From NCBI RefSeq assembly GCF_001767395.1, contig NZ_CP017014.1:310001-374000 (forward strand): a stretch of 64,000 nucleotides of DNA, in the 5' to 3' direction. Below are positions 36,394 to 45,506 of this stretch, one piece after another. The DNA is from Rhodococcus sp. WMMA185 (GTDB lineage: Bacteria; Actinomycetota; Actinomycetes; Mycobacteriales; Mycobacteriaceae). Below the pieces are notes generated by a model. It made no database searches. It was not told the DNA's origin and saw nothing but the letters and a program-made list of their open reading frames with translations. The position numbers and the translations under genes were made by a program. The first letter of the stretch is position 1; every line of letters begins with the position of its first letter.

Positions 36394-37878
36394 ATGATGA
36401 CCCGTGTACTGGGTGCCCACTCGCTGGCCCGAGACCTCGGTAATTGGCAGGAAGAAAGCGGCCGGCGTTCCGCGGTGCGTCCGACCTACCGCGCCCTCGC
36501 CGCCGGTATCCGCCTGCTCGTGCACGACGGGCGGATACCGCCCGGAGTTGCTCTGCCGAGCGAGCGTGAACTGGCATCGGTTCTGGAGCTGAGCCGGACC
36601 ACCATCACGTCCTGCTATTCGGTGCTCCGTGACGACGGGTATCTGATCAGCCGCCAGGGTTCTCGCAGCACGGTGGCACTGCCGCCCGGTGCGCGGCAGA
36701 ACGGTCTGATGTTCCGAGCGCACCAACCTGATGCCGGAGGTTCGGTGATCGATCTGAGCTATGCCGCGATGGCCGCACCCGCGGAGGCGGTTGAGCAGGC
36801 GTATACGGTTGCGTTGCAATCGCTTCCGCAGTTCCTTTCGACTCATGGAATGGAACCGGTGGGCATAGACGTTTTGCGCGAGGTCATCGCGGAGCGGTAT
36901 CGCGCGCGTGGTCTCGACACGTCCCCGGAACACATCATGGTCACCTCTGGGGCCCAGCACGCGCTGCGACTGCTCCTGAACGTGCTCACGGCGCCGGGGG
37001 AGCGGGTGCTGGTCGATCACCCGACCTACCCCAATGCGCTGGAGGCAATCCGCCGGGTCGGTGCTCGGCCGGTTCCGGTTCCCCTTCGTCCCGAGGCCGG
37101 GTCATCGGGCGCATGGGACCTCGCCGGTATCGGTAGTGCGGCCCGGCAGACAGCGGCCCGGATCGCGTACCTGATTCCCGACTTCCACAACCCGACCGGG
37201 CTGTGCCTCGACGCGCCGGGAAGAGCGGAACTGGTGCGGATCGCACGCGAGAACAGGATGACGCTGGTCGTGGACGAAACGATGGTCGACCTGTGGCTGG
37301 ACGAGCCGTCACCAGGGCCGGTCGCGGCACACGGCAGGGGAGCAACGAAGTCCGAGGTCGTGACTATCGGTTCGACGGCGAAGTCGTTCTGGGGCGGGCT
37401 GCGCGTGGGCTGGATTCGGGCCGATCCGTCGCTGATCACCCGGCTCGTCGGAGCGCGAGCGGCCGTCGACCTCGGCACGCCGGTGATGGACCAACTGGCT
37501 GCGGCACAACTACTCACAGATTGCGGGCCCGTCCTCGAGGACCGCCGTGTGCAGCTGCGGGAACAACGCGCTGTGATGCTCGATGCTGTCGCGGCCCGGT
37601 TGCCGGAATGGGCTCCCACCAGTGGTTCGGGTGGCCTGTCGTTGTGGTTGCGGATGCCGGTACCGGTATCGACGGCGCTGGCCGCGGCCGCCCCGAGTTT
37701 CGGAGTACTGCTTGCGGCGGGATCTCGATTCGGCGTGGACGGCGCGTTCGAGCGGTTCGTCCGACTGCCGTACGCGCGGACGTCGGACGAGCTACGCCAG
37801 GGTGTCGAGGGAGTCGCGGCGGCGTACGAGACGCTGTCGGTGGGCCGTGAACTCGCGGAGCCGTCCCTGGTCGTCTGA
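36394..37878 (+). CDS. MocR-type PLP-dependent regulator (GntR HTH + aminotransferase fold)
   Basis: The 494-residue fusion has a GntR winged helix (residues 25-95: PTYRALAAGIRLLVHDGRIPPG, LPSERELASVLELSRTTITSCY) and a class I aminotransferase-like domain. The PLP Schiff-base Lys is in GSTAKSFWGGLRVGW, and the PLP-binding loop is TSGAQHALRL with DFHNPTG later. MocR proteins regulate vitamin B6, GABA, taurine or membrane-protein genes; the closest layout I know is the YczR group. No obvious partner gene is adjacent, so the target is unresolved. Confidence 0.9.
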   Translation: MMTRVLGAHSLARDLGNWQEESGRRSAVRPTYRALAAGIRLLVHDGRIPPGVALPSERELASVLELSRTTITSCYSVLRDDGYLISRQGSRSTVALPPGARQNGLMFRAHQPDAGGSVIDLSYAAMAAPAEAVEQAYTVALQSLPQFLSTHGMEPVGIDVLREVIAERYRARGLDTSPEHIMVTSGAQHALRLLLNVLTAPGERVLVDHPTYPNALEAIRRVGARPVPVPLRPEAGSSGAWDLAGIGSAARQTAARIAYLIPDFHNPTGLCLDAPGRAELVRIARENRMTLVVDETMVDLWLDEPSPGPVAAHGRGATKSEVVTIGSTAKSFWGGLRVGWIRADPSLITRLVGARAAVDLGTPVMDQLAAAQLLTDCGPVLEDRRVQLREQRAVMLDAVAARLPEWAPTSGSGGLSLWLRMPVPVSTALAAAAPSFGVLLAAGSRFGVDGAFERFVRLPYARTSDELRQGVEGVAAAYETLSVGRELAEPSLVV

Positions 37879-37919
37879 GGTGAGCGGCAGGCACCTTGCG
37901 TGTATCCCTACCGCTCACC
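37879..37919. terminator. Bidirectional hairpin between MocR gene and racemase gene
   Basis: GGTGAGCGG (37879-37887) and CCGCTCACC (37911-37919) form a perfect 9-bp stem with a 23-base loop directly between the two convergent stop codons. Confidence 0.6.
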
Positions 37920-37926
37920 AGGAGTT

Positions 37927-39024
37927 TCACGCCCAGACGGAGTCGATGTCGACGGGCTCGCGGGGCGGCGGCGTGGGCGTCCCGGCCGGAGTTCGCGAGA
38001 ACCGGGGTGCCGGCGCGTGCTGAGTGACCCCGTCGAGTTCGATCAGCGAGCCCCTGGCCCCGAGATGCTCGTTGGAGGGTGCCTCGGCGAAGGTCAGGAC
38101 CGGGGAGACGCATGCGTCGGTGCCGAGGAAGATCGCCGTCCACTCGTCGCGCGTCTTCGACAAGAATTTCTCCGCAAAGACCTTCTTGACCTGCGGCCAC
38201 GTCGACTTGTCCATCTGGTGAGGCAGATCGGCCGGATCGAGTTCGAGACCCTGCAGCAGCAGAGCGTAGAACTGCGGTTCGATCGAACCGACGGCCATGT
38301 ACTTGCCATCGGACGTCTCGTACGTGTCGTAGAACGGGGCGCCGGTGTCGAGGAGATTGACGCCGCGCTCGTCCGACCAGATACCTCGTCCGCGGAACGC
38401 CCACATCATGTGCGACAGCGCCAGGGCGCCATCGACCATCGCCGCATCCACGATCTGGCCCTTGCCCGACGTTTGGCGTTCCACCAAAGCTGACAGTATC
38501 CCGAAGATCAGGAACATCGATCCGCCGCCGAAGTCGCCGACCATGTTCAGCGGCGGTATCGGACGTTCACCCTTGCGGCCGACGGCGTTCAGGACACCGG
38601 TCAGCGAAATGTAGTTGATGTCGTGGCCGGCGGCTCCGGACAGCGGGCCTTCCTGCCCCCATCCGGTCATACGGGCGTACACCAGTCGTTCGTTGCGGGC
38701 GAGGCAGACGTCGGGGCCCAAACCCATGCGTTCGGTGACGCCGGGGCGGAAGCCTTCGATGACGACGTCCGCACGCTCGATCAGCCCGAGAACCTTCTCG
38801 ATCTGCTCGGGGTCCTTCAGATTGGCCTCTACGACGCGGCGGCCACGCTGAATCTGGTCGTACGGTCCGTCCGGCGGAATGCTGCCCGGGCGCTGAACAC
38901 ACACCACGTCGGCACCGAGGTCGGCCAGGAGCGTCGCGGCATGCGGACCCGGTCCGAGGCCGGCGAATTCGACCACGCGAACGCCCGCGAGCGGGCCCTT
39001 CTTCTCTGTAGCTGGATCAGACAC
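37927..39024 (-). CDS. CaiB/BaiF family CoA-transferase: alpha-methylacyl-CoA racemase type
   Basis: The 365-residue family III CoA-transferase homologue is most like alpha-methylacyl-CoA racemases: [28 protein letters not shown] at the N-terminus, the [12 protein letters not shown] segment and [11 protein letters not shown] with the catalytic Asp of the mycobacterial racemase MCR, and a downstream Glu region. It would epimerise 2-methyl-branched acyl-CoAs so that they enter beta-oxidation (branched fatty acids, sterol side chains). GTG start. It is probably a single-gene unit. Confidence 0.87.
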   Translation of the reverse strand: MSDPATEKKGPLAGVRVVEFAGLGPGPHAATLLADLGADVVCVQRPGSIPPDGPYDQIQRGRRVVEANLKDPEQIEKVLGLIERADVVIEGFRPGVTERMGLGPDVCLARNERLVYARMTGWGQEGPLSGAAGHDINYISLTGVLNAVGRKGERPIPPLNMVGDFGGGSMFLIFGILSALVERQTSGKGQIVDAAMVDGALALSHMMWAFRGRGIWSDERGVNLLDTGAPFYDTYETSDGKYMAVGSIEPQFYALLLQGLELDPADLPHQMDKSTWPQVKKVFAEKFLSKTRDEWTAIFLGTDACVSPVLTFAEAPSNEHLGARGSLIELDGVTQHAPAPRFSRTPAGTPTPPPREPVDIDSVWA

Positions 39025-39167
39025 GCTTCAATCCCCATTCCGGTACGAGAAAGTCTTGTCGAACAGACGTTAACGCGCACGGCCGAAGTTGTGCCTGGAA
39101 CACGTAGTGGCGTTCCTCCACCCGAACGTTCTTGCGTGTTCGGGTTTGTGCGGAGCAGAGTTAATTC

Positions 39168-39545
39168 ATGAGACTTCAGGGTGATCTCGTCAGTTTCGTG
39201 GCCTGCACCGACCTCGACGTCGCCGAGATGTTCTATGTGGAGACCCTGGGGCTCAGGCTCGTTTCTCGCGACGAATTCGCACTTGCGCTCGATTGTGAAG
39301 GGTCTCTGCTGCGGGTAACGCTGGTGCAGTCGAAAGCAGATGCCGGCTACACGGTGCTCGGGTGGAAGGTTGGGGACTTGAACGCTGCGGTCGAGTCGCT
39401 TCGCGGCAAGGGCATCGAGTTCACCGAGTATCGGGGGGTAGTTCAGGACGATCATGCTGCCTGGCGGGCGCCGGACGGTATTCGCGTCGCGTGGTTTCGG
39501 GATCCGCATGGCAACGTGCTCGCGTTGTTCGAGGAACCGGGCTGA
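39168..39545 (+). CDS. VOC/glyoxalase-fold protein
   Basis: The 125-residue protein has two beta-alpha-beta-beta-beta modules of the vicinal-oxygen-chelate fold: VSFVACTDLDVAEMFYVETLGLRLV at the N-terminus and VAWFRDPHGNVLALFEEP at the C-terminus, the latter with the usual DPxGN turn. The typical first-module metal ligand (His or Glu) is not clear, so it may be a binding protein rather than an enzyme. No Shine-Dalgarno is evident. Ligand unknown. Confidence 0.78.
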   Translation: MRLQGDLVSFVACTDLDVAEMFYVETLGLRLVSRDEFALALDCEGSLLRVTLVQSKADAGYTVLGWKVGDLNAAVESLRGKGIEFTEYRGVVQDDHAAWRAPDGIRVAWFRDPHGNVLALFEEPG

Positions 39546-39546
39546 A

Positions 39547-39576
39547 TCAGGAAGGCTGCGGTCAGGAAGGCTGCGG
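39547..39576. repeat. 15-bp tandem duplication covering the end of the MFS gene
   Basis: TCAGGAAGGCTGCGG occurs twice in perfect tandem (39547-39561 and 39562-39576). On the minus strand each copy encodes Pro-Gln-Pro-Ser-stop, so the last codons and the stop of the MFS gene are duplicated just beyond it. Confidence 0.85.
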
Positions 39577-40824
39577 CTTCTTCGAGTTCGATGAACTCGG
39601 CACGGTGTCAGCGATATCGGCGGTTTCCGGTACCCCGACGGCAAAGACGATCAGAGCCAGGATCGCGATTCCGGAGAGCACGAGCAGTGCCACGTGAAAT
39701 CCGTCGGCGTCGGCGACGAATCCCGCCAAAGCGGGGCTGAGTGCGGCCCCGATTCCCTGGATGGTGGTGGCAGCCCCGAGTGCGAGGTTGAAGTGGCCGG
39801 TGCCCCGGGTGAGGTCGGCGACCACGAGGACGAACATCGCACCGTAGATGCCCGCGCCGACACCGTCGAGGATCTGGATGGATATGACGTACAGCGGAAA
39901 GTCGCCCAATGCGAACAACACTCCACGTACCGGCAGAACGAGGAATGCGGCGAGGAAGATGGGTTTGCGGCCCCAGTCCTGACCGTGTTTGGCGATCATC
40001 ACCGCCATCGGAATCATGACCAACTGCGCGACGATGATCAGCGCGGCCTGGAACAGTGCGCCGGTTCGCGCATCCTGCTGGGCTAGTTCCTGACCGGTGA
40101 GTGGCAGCATCGCGCCGTTGGCGAGTTGCCACAGCATCGTCGCCGCGCACAACGCCAGGAGCGGACGCGAATGCAACAGGACGCCGAACCCCGAGGGCTT
40201 CCTCTGACCACTGTGGGTGGTGGGACTGCTGGGGGTGAGTCCGCGTGCAACATCGTTGTTGATGAGCCGTGGGTTGATCATCAGTGTGATGGCGGCGACC
40301 AGGATTGTGGCGATGCCGGCGAACCAGAAGCCGGCCCTGATCGTGATCAGATAGCCGGCGGCGCCGAAGATAACGGCACCGACCACGTTTCCAGCGTGAT
40401 TGAAGGCAGCCATCCGTCCGGTGCGGTAGGTGTAGGCGGCCGAGCCAACCAATCCGAGCGCGATCGCGGCGATAGCCGGTGGGAACACCGTGCCGGCGAT
40501 TCCGGTCGCCAGTTGTGCGGCCGCAATCACCGAGTAGCTCGGATTGACGGTGATCGTGAAGGCGCCGAGTCCGGTCGCCAACGCGGCCAGGATGATCAGG
40601 GTGCGTTTGTGTGGCGTCTTGTCGACCAGGGCGCCGATCGGTGTCTGCACAATCAGGCCGACCAGACCGCCGACGGTGAGGGCCAACCCGATGTCGGAGG
40701 TGCTCCAGCCCGGTACGGTCAGCAAGTAGATGCCGAGGAATGGGCCGAGCCCGGACTGTACGTCGGCGAGGAAGAAGTTGAGCCCGTCCAGCGCGCCCAA
40801 CGATCGGCCCAGTGACTGTGTCAC
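39562..40824 (-). CDS. MFS transporter (12-TM)
   Basis: The 420-residue carrier has about 12 hydrophobic helices. The first loop motif is modified (ALVDKTPHKRTL) and helix 4 contains ATGIAGTVFPPAIAAIALGLVG. It resembles poorly characterised actinobacterial MFS sugar- or drug-type permeases; the substrate is unknown. The C-terminus ends in a polar Ser/Asn/Lys tail. The start GTG lies in a small repeat GTGAC-N3-GTCAC. It lies 39 bp downstream of the end of a carboxylesterase gene on the same strand. Confidence 0.87.
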   Translation of the reverse strand: MTQSLGRSLGALDGLNFFLADVQSGLGPFLGIYLLTVPGWSTSDIGLALTVGGLVGLIVQTPIGALVDKTPHKRTLIILAALATGLGAFTITVNPSYSVIAAAQLATGIAGTVFPPAIAAIALGLVGSAAYTYRTGRMAAFNHAGNVVGAVIFGAAGYLITIRAGFWFAGIATILVAAITLMINPRLINNDVARGLTPSSPTTHSGQRKPSGFGVLLHSRPLLALCAATMLWQLANGAMLPLTGQELAQQDARTGALFQAALIIVAQLVMIPMAVMIAKHGQDWGRKPIFLAAFLVLPVRGVLFALGDFPLYVISIQILDGVGAGIYGAMFVLVVADLTRGTGHFNLALGAATTIQGIGAALSPALAGFVADADGFHVALLVLSGIAILALIVFAVGVPETADIADTVPSSSNSKKPQPS

Positions 40825-40863
40825 GCGGCCAGTATGCGCCGCACCGCGGGTTCAAGCGATCGC

Positions 40864-42336
40864 TTACCGCTGGTGCGCGTAGCCTATCCAGGCTCGTCGA
40901 ACCTCACCCCGTGGGTCGCTCTCGATCCGGCATACTTCGTCGATGATGAGCGTCTCTCGGCGCTCGGGCGAATACCGGGGCCACCCGGGAGCAGGAGTCC
41001 CATACCTGGCGAAGTGCAACCAATGCGACTGGACCGTATCGGTGACGGACGCCAGCCCACCTCGTCCTCCCAGCAGGGTCAGTGCGCGCGCCGAGAGACC
41101 TGCGGGACCGAACACCGCGACCAGCTCCGTAGCATGCGTTGCCCCCAAGCCGAGGACTCGAAGAAGACGGGGTGCGAAGTCGTACCGGTAGCTGTAGGTC
41201 GGCGCCACGGCCGCATGGCCTTGGGCGCACAGAATCGACGGCTCCCAGAAGGACACGTCACCACCGAGCGCGGTTGCCGCTTGCCGGCCGGGGTAACCGG
41301 AGTAGGCGGCGAGGACTCGGTCCTTCACTGCGCGGTCCACGTGCGAAAACATCTTCTCGATCCGGGTGGGATTGGTCGGCAGGATGTCGTGCAATCGGGG
41401 GAAGATCGTGCCTTCATCGCGGTTCGTGCCAATGATGAGCGCAACCGGGTGTCCGGATCCGGAGGCAAAGCTATCGAGTGGGTGTGAGGGGAGAAAGACC
41501 CCGTCGACGACGGGGGCGAATACCCGGGTTCCAGGTTCCTCGTCGGCACCCCGATTCGCCAGCGTGGTGCCCACTTCGACGAATTCGGAGGGATCGGCTG
41601 TCTCGAGCCAGGTCCCGGCACCGGATCGGGAAACTCCGGCAATCTCGAGTAGCTCACGCGCCCACCGTGCAGCCCGCTCGACGGAATAGGCGGACGCGGC
41701 CGGAGGGCTCTGAGCGATCGCCCGGGCGAACAGGCCCTTGGCGGCGGGTGTGGCCATCAGTGTGGTGACGGCGTTGGCTCCTGCGGATTCGCCGAAGACG
41801 GTGACGTTGTCGGGGTCGCCTCCGAATTCGGCGATGTTGCGCCTCACCCATTCGAGGGCGGCCACCTGGTCGCGCAGTCCGAGGTTGGAGTCGAAAGGTC
41901 TTTCCGGGGTGGAGTATTGGGTGAAGTCGAGGTAGCCGAGTGCGCCGAGGCGGTAGTTGATGGACACGTAGACGATGTCGCCGCGACGAGCGAGCGAGCG
42001 GCCGTCGTACAGGGACGACGCCGAGGAGCCACCCGAGTAGGCGCCGCCGTGGACGAACACCATCACCGGCCGCGGTGTATCCGACGGTTGGGCGGGCGCA
42101 AGCACATTCAGCGTCAGGCAGTCCTCGCTTGCCGATGACATGCCGCGCTGAGGTGCCCGGAACCCGAAGTCGACGGCTTGCCGGACCCCCGACCACGACT
42201 TGGCCCGTTGCGGGGCTCGCAACCTCAACGCCCCGACCGGTGGCGCGGCATACGGAATGCCGCGCCACGCGATCAGGTCGCCCTCTCGGCGGCCGCGGAG
42301 GGTGCCGGTGTCTATATCGACCTGAGGTGTGCTCAC
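40864..42336 (-). CDS. Type B carboxylesterase (downstream member of tandem pair)
   Basis: The 490-residue alpha/beta hydrolase has the type B signature VFGESAGANAV with the nucleophile Ser near residue 190, the oxyanion-hole region VFVHGGAY and the N-terminal WRGIPYAAPPVG. A Glu (NRDEGTIFPR) and a His (GATHATELVAVFG) at the expected distances complete the triad. It would hydrolyse carboxylic esters; the natural substrate is unknown. The GTG start overlaps the stop of the upstream esterase by 4 bp (GTGA). Residues around the nucleophile are encoded by DNA identical to that gene over 282 bp. Confidence 0.9.
   Translation of the reverse strand: MSTPQVDIDTGTLRGRREGDLIAWRGIPYAAPPVGALRLRAPQRAKSWSGVRQAVDFGFRAPQRGMSSASEDCLTLNVLAPAQPSDTPRPVMVFVHGGAYSGGSSASSLYDGRSLARRGDIVYVSINYRLGALGYLDFTQYSTPERPFDSNLGLRDQVAALEWVRRNIAEFGGDPDNVTVFGESAGANAVTTLMATPAAKGLFARAIAQSPPAASAYSVERAARWARELLEIAGVSRSGAGTWLETADPSEFVEVGTTLANRGADEEPGTRVFAPVVDGVFLPSHPLDSFASGSGHPVALIIGTNRDEGTIFPRLHDILPTNPTRIEKMFSHVDRAVKDRVLAAYSGYPGRQAATALGGDVSFWEPSILCAQGHAAVAPTYSYRYDFAPRLLRVLGLGATHATELVAVFGPAGLSARALTLLGGRGGLASVTDTVQSHWLHFARYGTPAPGWPRYSPERRETLIIDEVCRIESDPRGEVRRAWIGYAHQR
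41708..41989. repeat. 282-bp identical block, copy in downstream esterase gene
   Basis: Every base matches 43192-43473 with a constant offset of 1484 and no indels. Similarity drops abruptly outside both ends. The block encodes the strand-loop-helix around the GESAGA nucleophile. Confidence 0.97.
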
Positions 42337-43877
42337 GGGGTCTTCCCGTTGTAGCCCGAGTACCCCTCCCATGCCAGCCGCCTCTCTCGTCGCGGGTCAT
42401 CTCGCACTGTGGTCACTGCGTCGAACACGAACGTTGCTCTTCTCTTCGTGTCGTACCGGGGCCACGACGCCAAAGGTTTGCCCGAGGTAGCGAAGTGCAA
42501 CCAGTGGCGTTGAACGGTGTCCGTGACTGTCCGTAGCCCTCTTCGACCGCCCGGAAAGGTGAGTCCTCTGCCGAAGAGGGTGTCGGCGATATCGAACACG
42601 GCGAACAGTTCGAACCCGTGAGTGGCGTCGAGTCCGAGCCACTTCATCGAACGCGGAGCGAAGTCGAAGCGGTAGCTGTAGGTGGGGGCATACGCGGAAT
42701 GTGCCTGCGTCAGGTCGAGCGACGGTTTCCAGAAGGTCAGGTCGCCCCCCAGGTTCACGGCCGCGTCCGGTTCCGGGTAGCCCAGGTATGCCGCGGTGAC
42801 ACGGGTCTCGGCCGCGGGGTCGGTCAGCGCGAACATCCGGCCGATCCGGTCGGCATCCGTCGGAAGCGCGTCCAGGAACTTCGAGAACAGTGTGCCCTCA
42901 CGGGCGTTGGTTCCGATGATCATCGGAACCCGGTGCGCGGATCCATCGGCGAACGCATCGAAGGGTGACTTCGGTAGGAAGTCGCCGTCGATCACGGGGC
43001 CGAACGGGTGCAGTCCCGGTGTCTCGGAAGCCACCTTCGTAGCGAGCCGATCGCCGACCTTGCCCAGTGCGCTGGGGGGAAAGGTGCTCAGCGCTTCGGC
43101 GGCATGCGCGTCGTCGGTGCCGAGCAGCGACATGTAGTCCGATGCCCACCCCGCGGCCCGATCGGCCGTGGTGACGAGGCCGGGGGCCGAACTCTGAGCG
43201 ATCGCCCGGGCGAACAGGCCCTTGGCGGCGGGTGTGGCCATCAGTGTGGTGACGGCGTTGGCTCCTGCGGATTCGCCGAAGACGGTGACGTTGTCGGGGT
43301 CGCCTCCGAATTCGGCGATGTTGCGCCTCACCCATTCGAGGGCGGCCACCTGGTCGCGCAGTCCGAGGTTGGAGTCGAAAGGTCTTTCCGGGGTGGAGTA
43401 TTGGGTGAAGTCGAGGTAGCCGAGTGCGCCGAGGCGGTAGTTGATGGACACGTAGACGATGTCGCCGCGACGAACGAGCGACTGGCCGCCGTACAACGCG
43501 GTGGCGGACATCCCCATCGCGTACGCGCCTCCGTAGATGAACACCATGACCGGTCGCGACGCCGACGTGCCGGGCTTTGCCAGCACGTTGAGCGTCAGGC
43601 AGTTCTCGCTACTCGGCTGGTACTTGCCCGGTCGCAGCATGGTGAACTTCTTGTTCTGGACGGGGGCGTCGCCGAACTCGCGGGCGTCGAGCTCCCCTGA
43701 CCACGGCGTGACCGGCTGGGGTGCCCGTAGGCGGAGAGAGCCGACAGGAGGTGCCGCGTAGGGAATTCCCCGCCACGTAACCAAGTCGCCGACACGCTTG
43801 CCGCGCACCAGTCCCTCGTTTGTCTTCACAAGTGTGTCGGTTGTGAGCATGCCGGTCGTCGAAGTGCTGGGCGTCAT
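42333..43877 (-). CDS. Type B carboxylesterase (upstream member of tandem pair)
   Basis: The 514-residue esterase is collinear with the downstream copy: WRGIPYAAPPVG, VFIYGGAYAMG oxyanion region, GESAGANAV nucleophile elbow, a Glu in NAREGTLFSKF and a His in DATHGFELFAVF. Outside the shared 282-bp block the proteins differ at many positions, including ends, so they are functional paralogues rather than a fresh duplicate. ATG 43877 is taken as start though no clear Shine-Dalgarno precedes it. No signal peptide is visible. The two genes are translationally coupled. Confidence 0.9.
   Translation of the reverse strand: MTPSTSTTGMLTTDTLVKTNEGLVRGKRVGDLVTWRGIPYAAPPVGSLRLRAPQPVTPWSGELDAREFGDAPVQNKKFTMLRPGKYQPSSENCLTLNVLAKPGTSASRPVMVFIYGGAYAMGMSATALYGGQSLVRRGDIVYVSINYRLGALGYLDFTQYSTPERPFDSNLGLRDQVAALEWVRRNIAEFGGDPDNVTVFGESAGANAVTTLMATPAAKGLFARAIAQSSAPGLVTTADRAAGWASDYMSLLGTDDAHAAEALSTFPPSALGKVGDRLATKVASETPGLHPFGPVIDGDFLPKSPFDAFADGSAHRVPMIIGTNAREGTLFSKFLDALPTDADRIGRMFALTDPAAETRVTAAYLGYPEPDAAVNLGGDLTFWKPSLDLTQAHSAYAPTYSYRFDFAPRSMKWLGLDATHGFELFAVFDIADTLFGRGLTFPGGRRGLRTVTDTVQRHWLHFATSGKPLASWPRYDTKRRATFVFDAVTTVRDDPRRERRLAWEGYSGYNGKTP
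43192..43473. repeat. 282-bp identical block, copy in upstream esterase gene
   Basis: This is the partner of 41708-41989. The next mismatch beyond the left end is at 43191 and beyond the right end at 43474. Silent third positions are identical too, which excludes selection on protein alone. Confidence 0.97.
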
Positions 43878-43951
43878 ATGGGCGACTATACGAAGGCGGG
43901 CTGGGGTTCGCGCTACTTCAACCCCATGTTCGACCTCATGCCCGGACGTTT

Positions 43952-45385
43952 CTAACGTCGCGCCTCCAATAACCGCAGCCACACCTCGCTGACGGTCGGA
44001 AACGACGGAACCGCGTGCCACAGCGTCTCGAGCGGCACTTTCCCGACCAAGGCGATAGTGGCGGCATGGAGGAGTTCGGCCACTTCCGTGCCCGCGAAGG
44101 TCGCCCCGACCAGGGTGTCGGATGCTGCATCTACCACGAGTTTGGCGTGTCCGCTGAAGTCGTCACGCGACAACGATGACCCCGCGACAGCGATGTCGAG
44201 CTCAACCGTGTCTACGTCCCACCCCGAGTCCCGTGCCTGTTTCTCGGTGATCCCGACGGCCGCGATCTCGGGGTCGGCGAACACCACTTGGGGTACCTGC
44301 TCACTATCGGCGGACGCCCGGAAGCGGGATCCTTCAGTGGGCCTGGACTCTGCGCGCGCCGCGATAACGTCGCCGCAAATTCTCCCCTGATACTTGCCCA
44401 TGTGGGTGAGCAGGGCACGGCCATTGACATCTCCCACGGCGTACAGCCAGCCGTTCGCTGTGGTCAGATGGTCGTCGGTGACGAGGAAACCGCGAGCGTC
44501 GAGCAAACTCGGGTCGAGACCGAGCTCGGAAGTCGCGGGGGTGCGTCCCGTCGCGACCACGATCTCGTCTACCACGATCGGATCGTGGCCGGTCACATCG
44601 AGGATCGCCGTACCCCCGTGGATGGAGCCGACACCAGTGTCCCGGGGGTTGGCTCGTTCGACGCCGCGTAAGCCGGCATCGAACAGGATCCGGGCCCCCT
44701 TCCGCTCGAGCGAGCGGGTCACGAGTTCTCCGGCGAAGGGCTCGTTTTTTGAGAGTAATCCGTCGCCGCGCACCACCATCGTCAATTCCTCGACACCCAG
44801 ATCGAGCAGCCAGGTTGCGCTCTCGCACGCCACCACACCGCCGCCGATCACCGCAACCCGGCGCGGGATCTCCTTCAGGTTGGTGGCGTCCCGTGACACC
44901 CACGGCAGCGCCCGCCGAAGGCCGGGAATATCGGGGATCGTTGCCGTCGTCCCGGTGGCGACGACGACAGCGTGCCGAGCCCGAAGGGAGCGTGACTCTC
45001 CGACCATGACGGTCCGTTCACCCGTGATCCGCGCAGCCCCGCGGATCACGTCGATTCCTTGCGAGTCGGCCCACATCACCTGCGACGAGTCGTCATGGTT
45101 GTTGGTGAACGAGTCCCGGCGAGCGAGGATCGCGTTCACGTCGAGAGCGCCCGACGACACGCCCGGCATGTTGTTCGATGCACCGAGAACCTGGCCCGGT
45201 CGCAAGAGCGCCTTGCTGGGTATGCACGCCCAGTAGGAGCATTCTCCGCCGACGAGTTCGTGCTCGATCATGGCAACCGTCCGGTCGCTGCCTGCGATGG
45301 CGTAACTCGCGGCATTCTCACCCGCGGATCCACCGCCGATCACGATGACGTCGAATTCGTCCATGCCGCCCACGGTCTCGGTCAT
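43952..45385 (-). CDS. Pyridine nucleotide-disulfide oxidoreductase (Lpd/MerA-like, altered His)
   Basis: The 477-residue flavoprotein has FAD-binding VIVIGGGSAGENAAS, the redox disulfide in GGECSYWACIPSK (CxxxxC), NAD-binding VAVIGGGVVACESATWL and the second FAD motif LYAVGDVNG. The C-terminal interface motif, normally HPTxSE with the catalytic His, reads FPTVSE, so the general base is Phe. It may thus be a quinone reductase, transhydrogenase or other NAD(P)H oxidase-like enzyme and not a dihydrolipoamide dehydrogenase. The start is uncertain (ATG 45385, ATG 45364 or GTG 45391). It diverges from ndh. Confidence 0.85.
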   Translation of the reverse strand: MTETVGGMDEFDVIVIGGGSAGENAASYAIAGSDRTVAMIEHELVGGECSYWACIPSKALLRPGQVLGASNNMPGVSSGALDVNAILARRDSFTNNHDDSSQVMWADSQGIDVIRGAARITGERTVMVGESRSLRARHAVVVATGTTATIPDIPGLRRALPWVSRDATNLKEIPRRVAVIGGGVVACESATWLLDLGVEELTMVVRGDGLLSKNEPFAGELVTRSLERKGARILFDAGLRGVERANPRDTGVGSIHGGTAILDVTGHDPIVVDEIVVATGRTPATSELGLDPSLLDARGFLVTDDHLTTANGWLYAVGDVNGRALLTHMGKYQGRICGDVIAARAESRPTEGSRFRASADSEQVPQVVFADPEIAAVGITEKQARDSGWDVDTVELDIAVAGSSLSRDDFSGHAKLVVDAASDTLVGATFAGTEVAELLHAATIALVGKVPLETLWHAVPSFPTVSEVWLRLLEARR

Positions 45386-45506
45386 AGTCACAACGGTATT
45401 CCGGTCGGAGGCGGTGTCGCAGAGTTTCCGGGTGGCAGTCTCGCATGGTCACGTGTGCGGTTCCTTCCTCACACATGGAACTCCCAGTTGGTGTAGGACT
45501 GGACCC

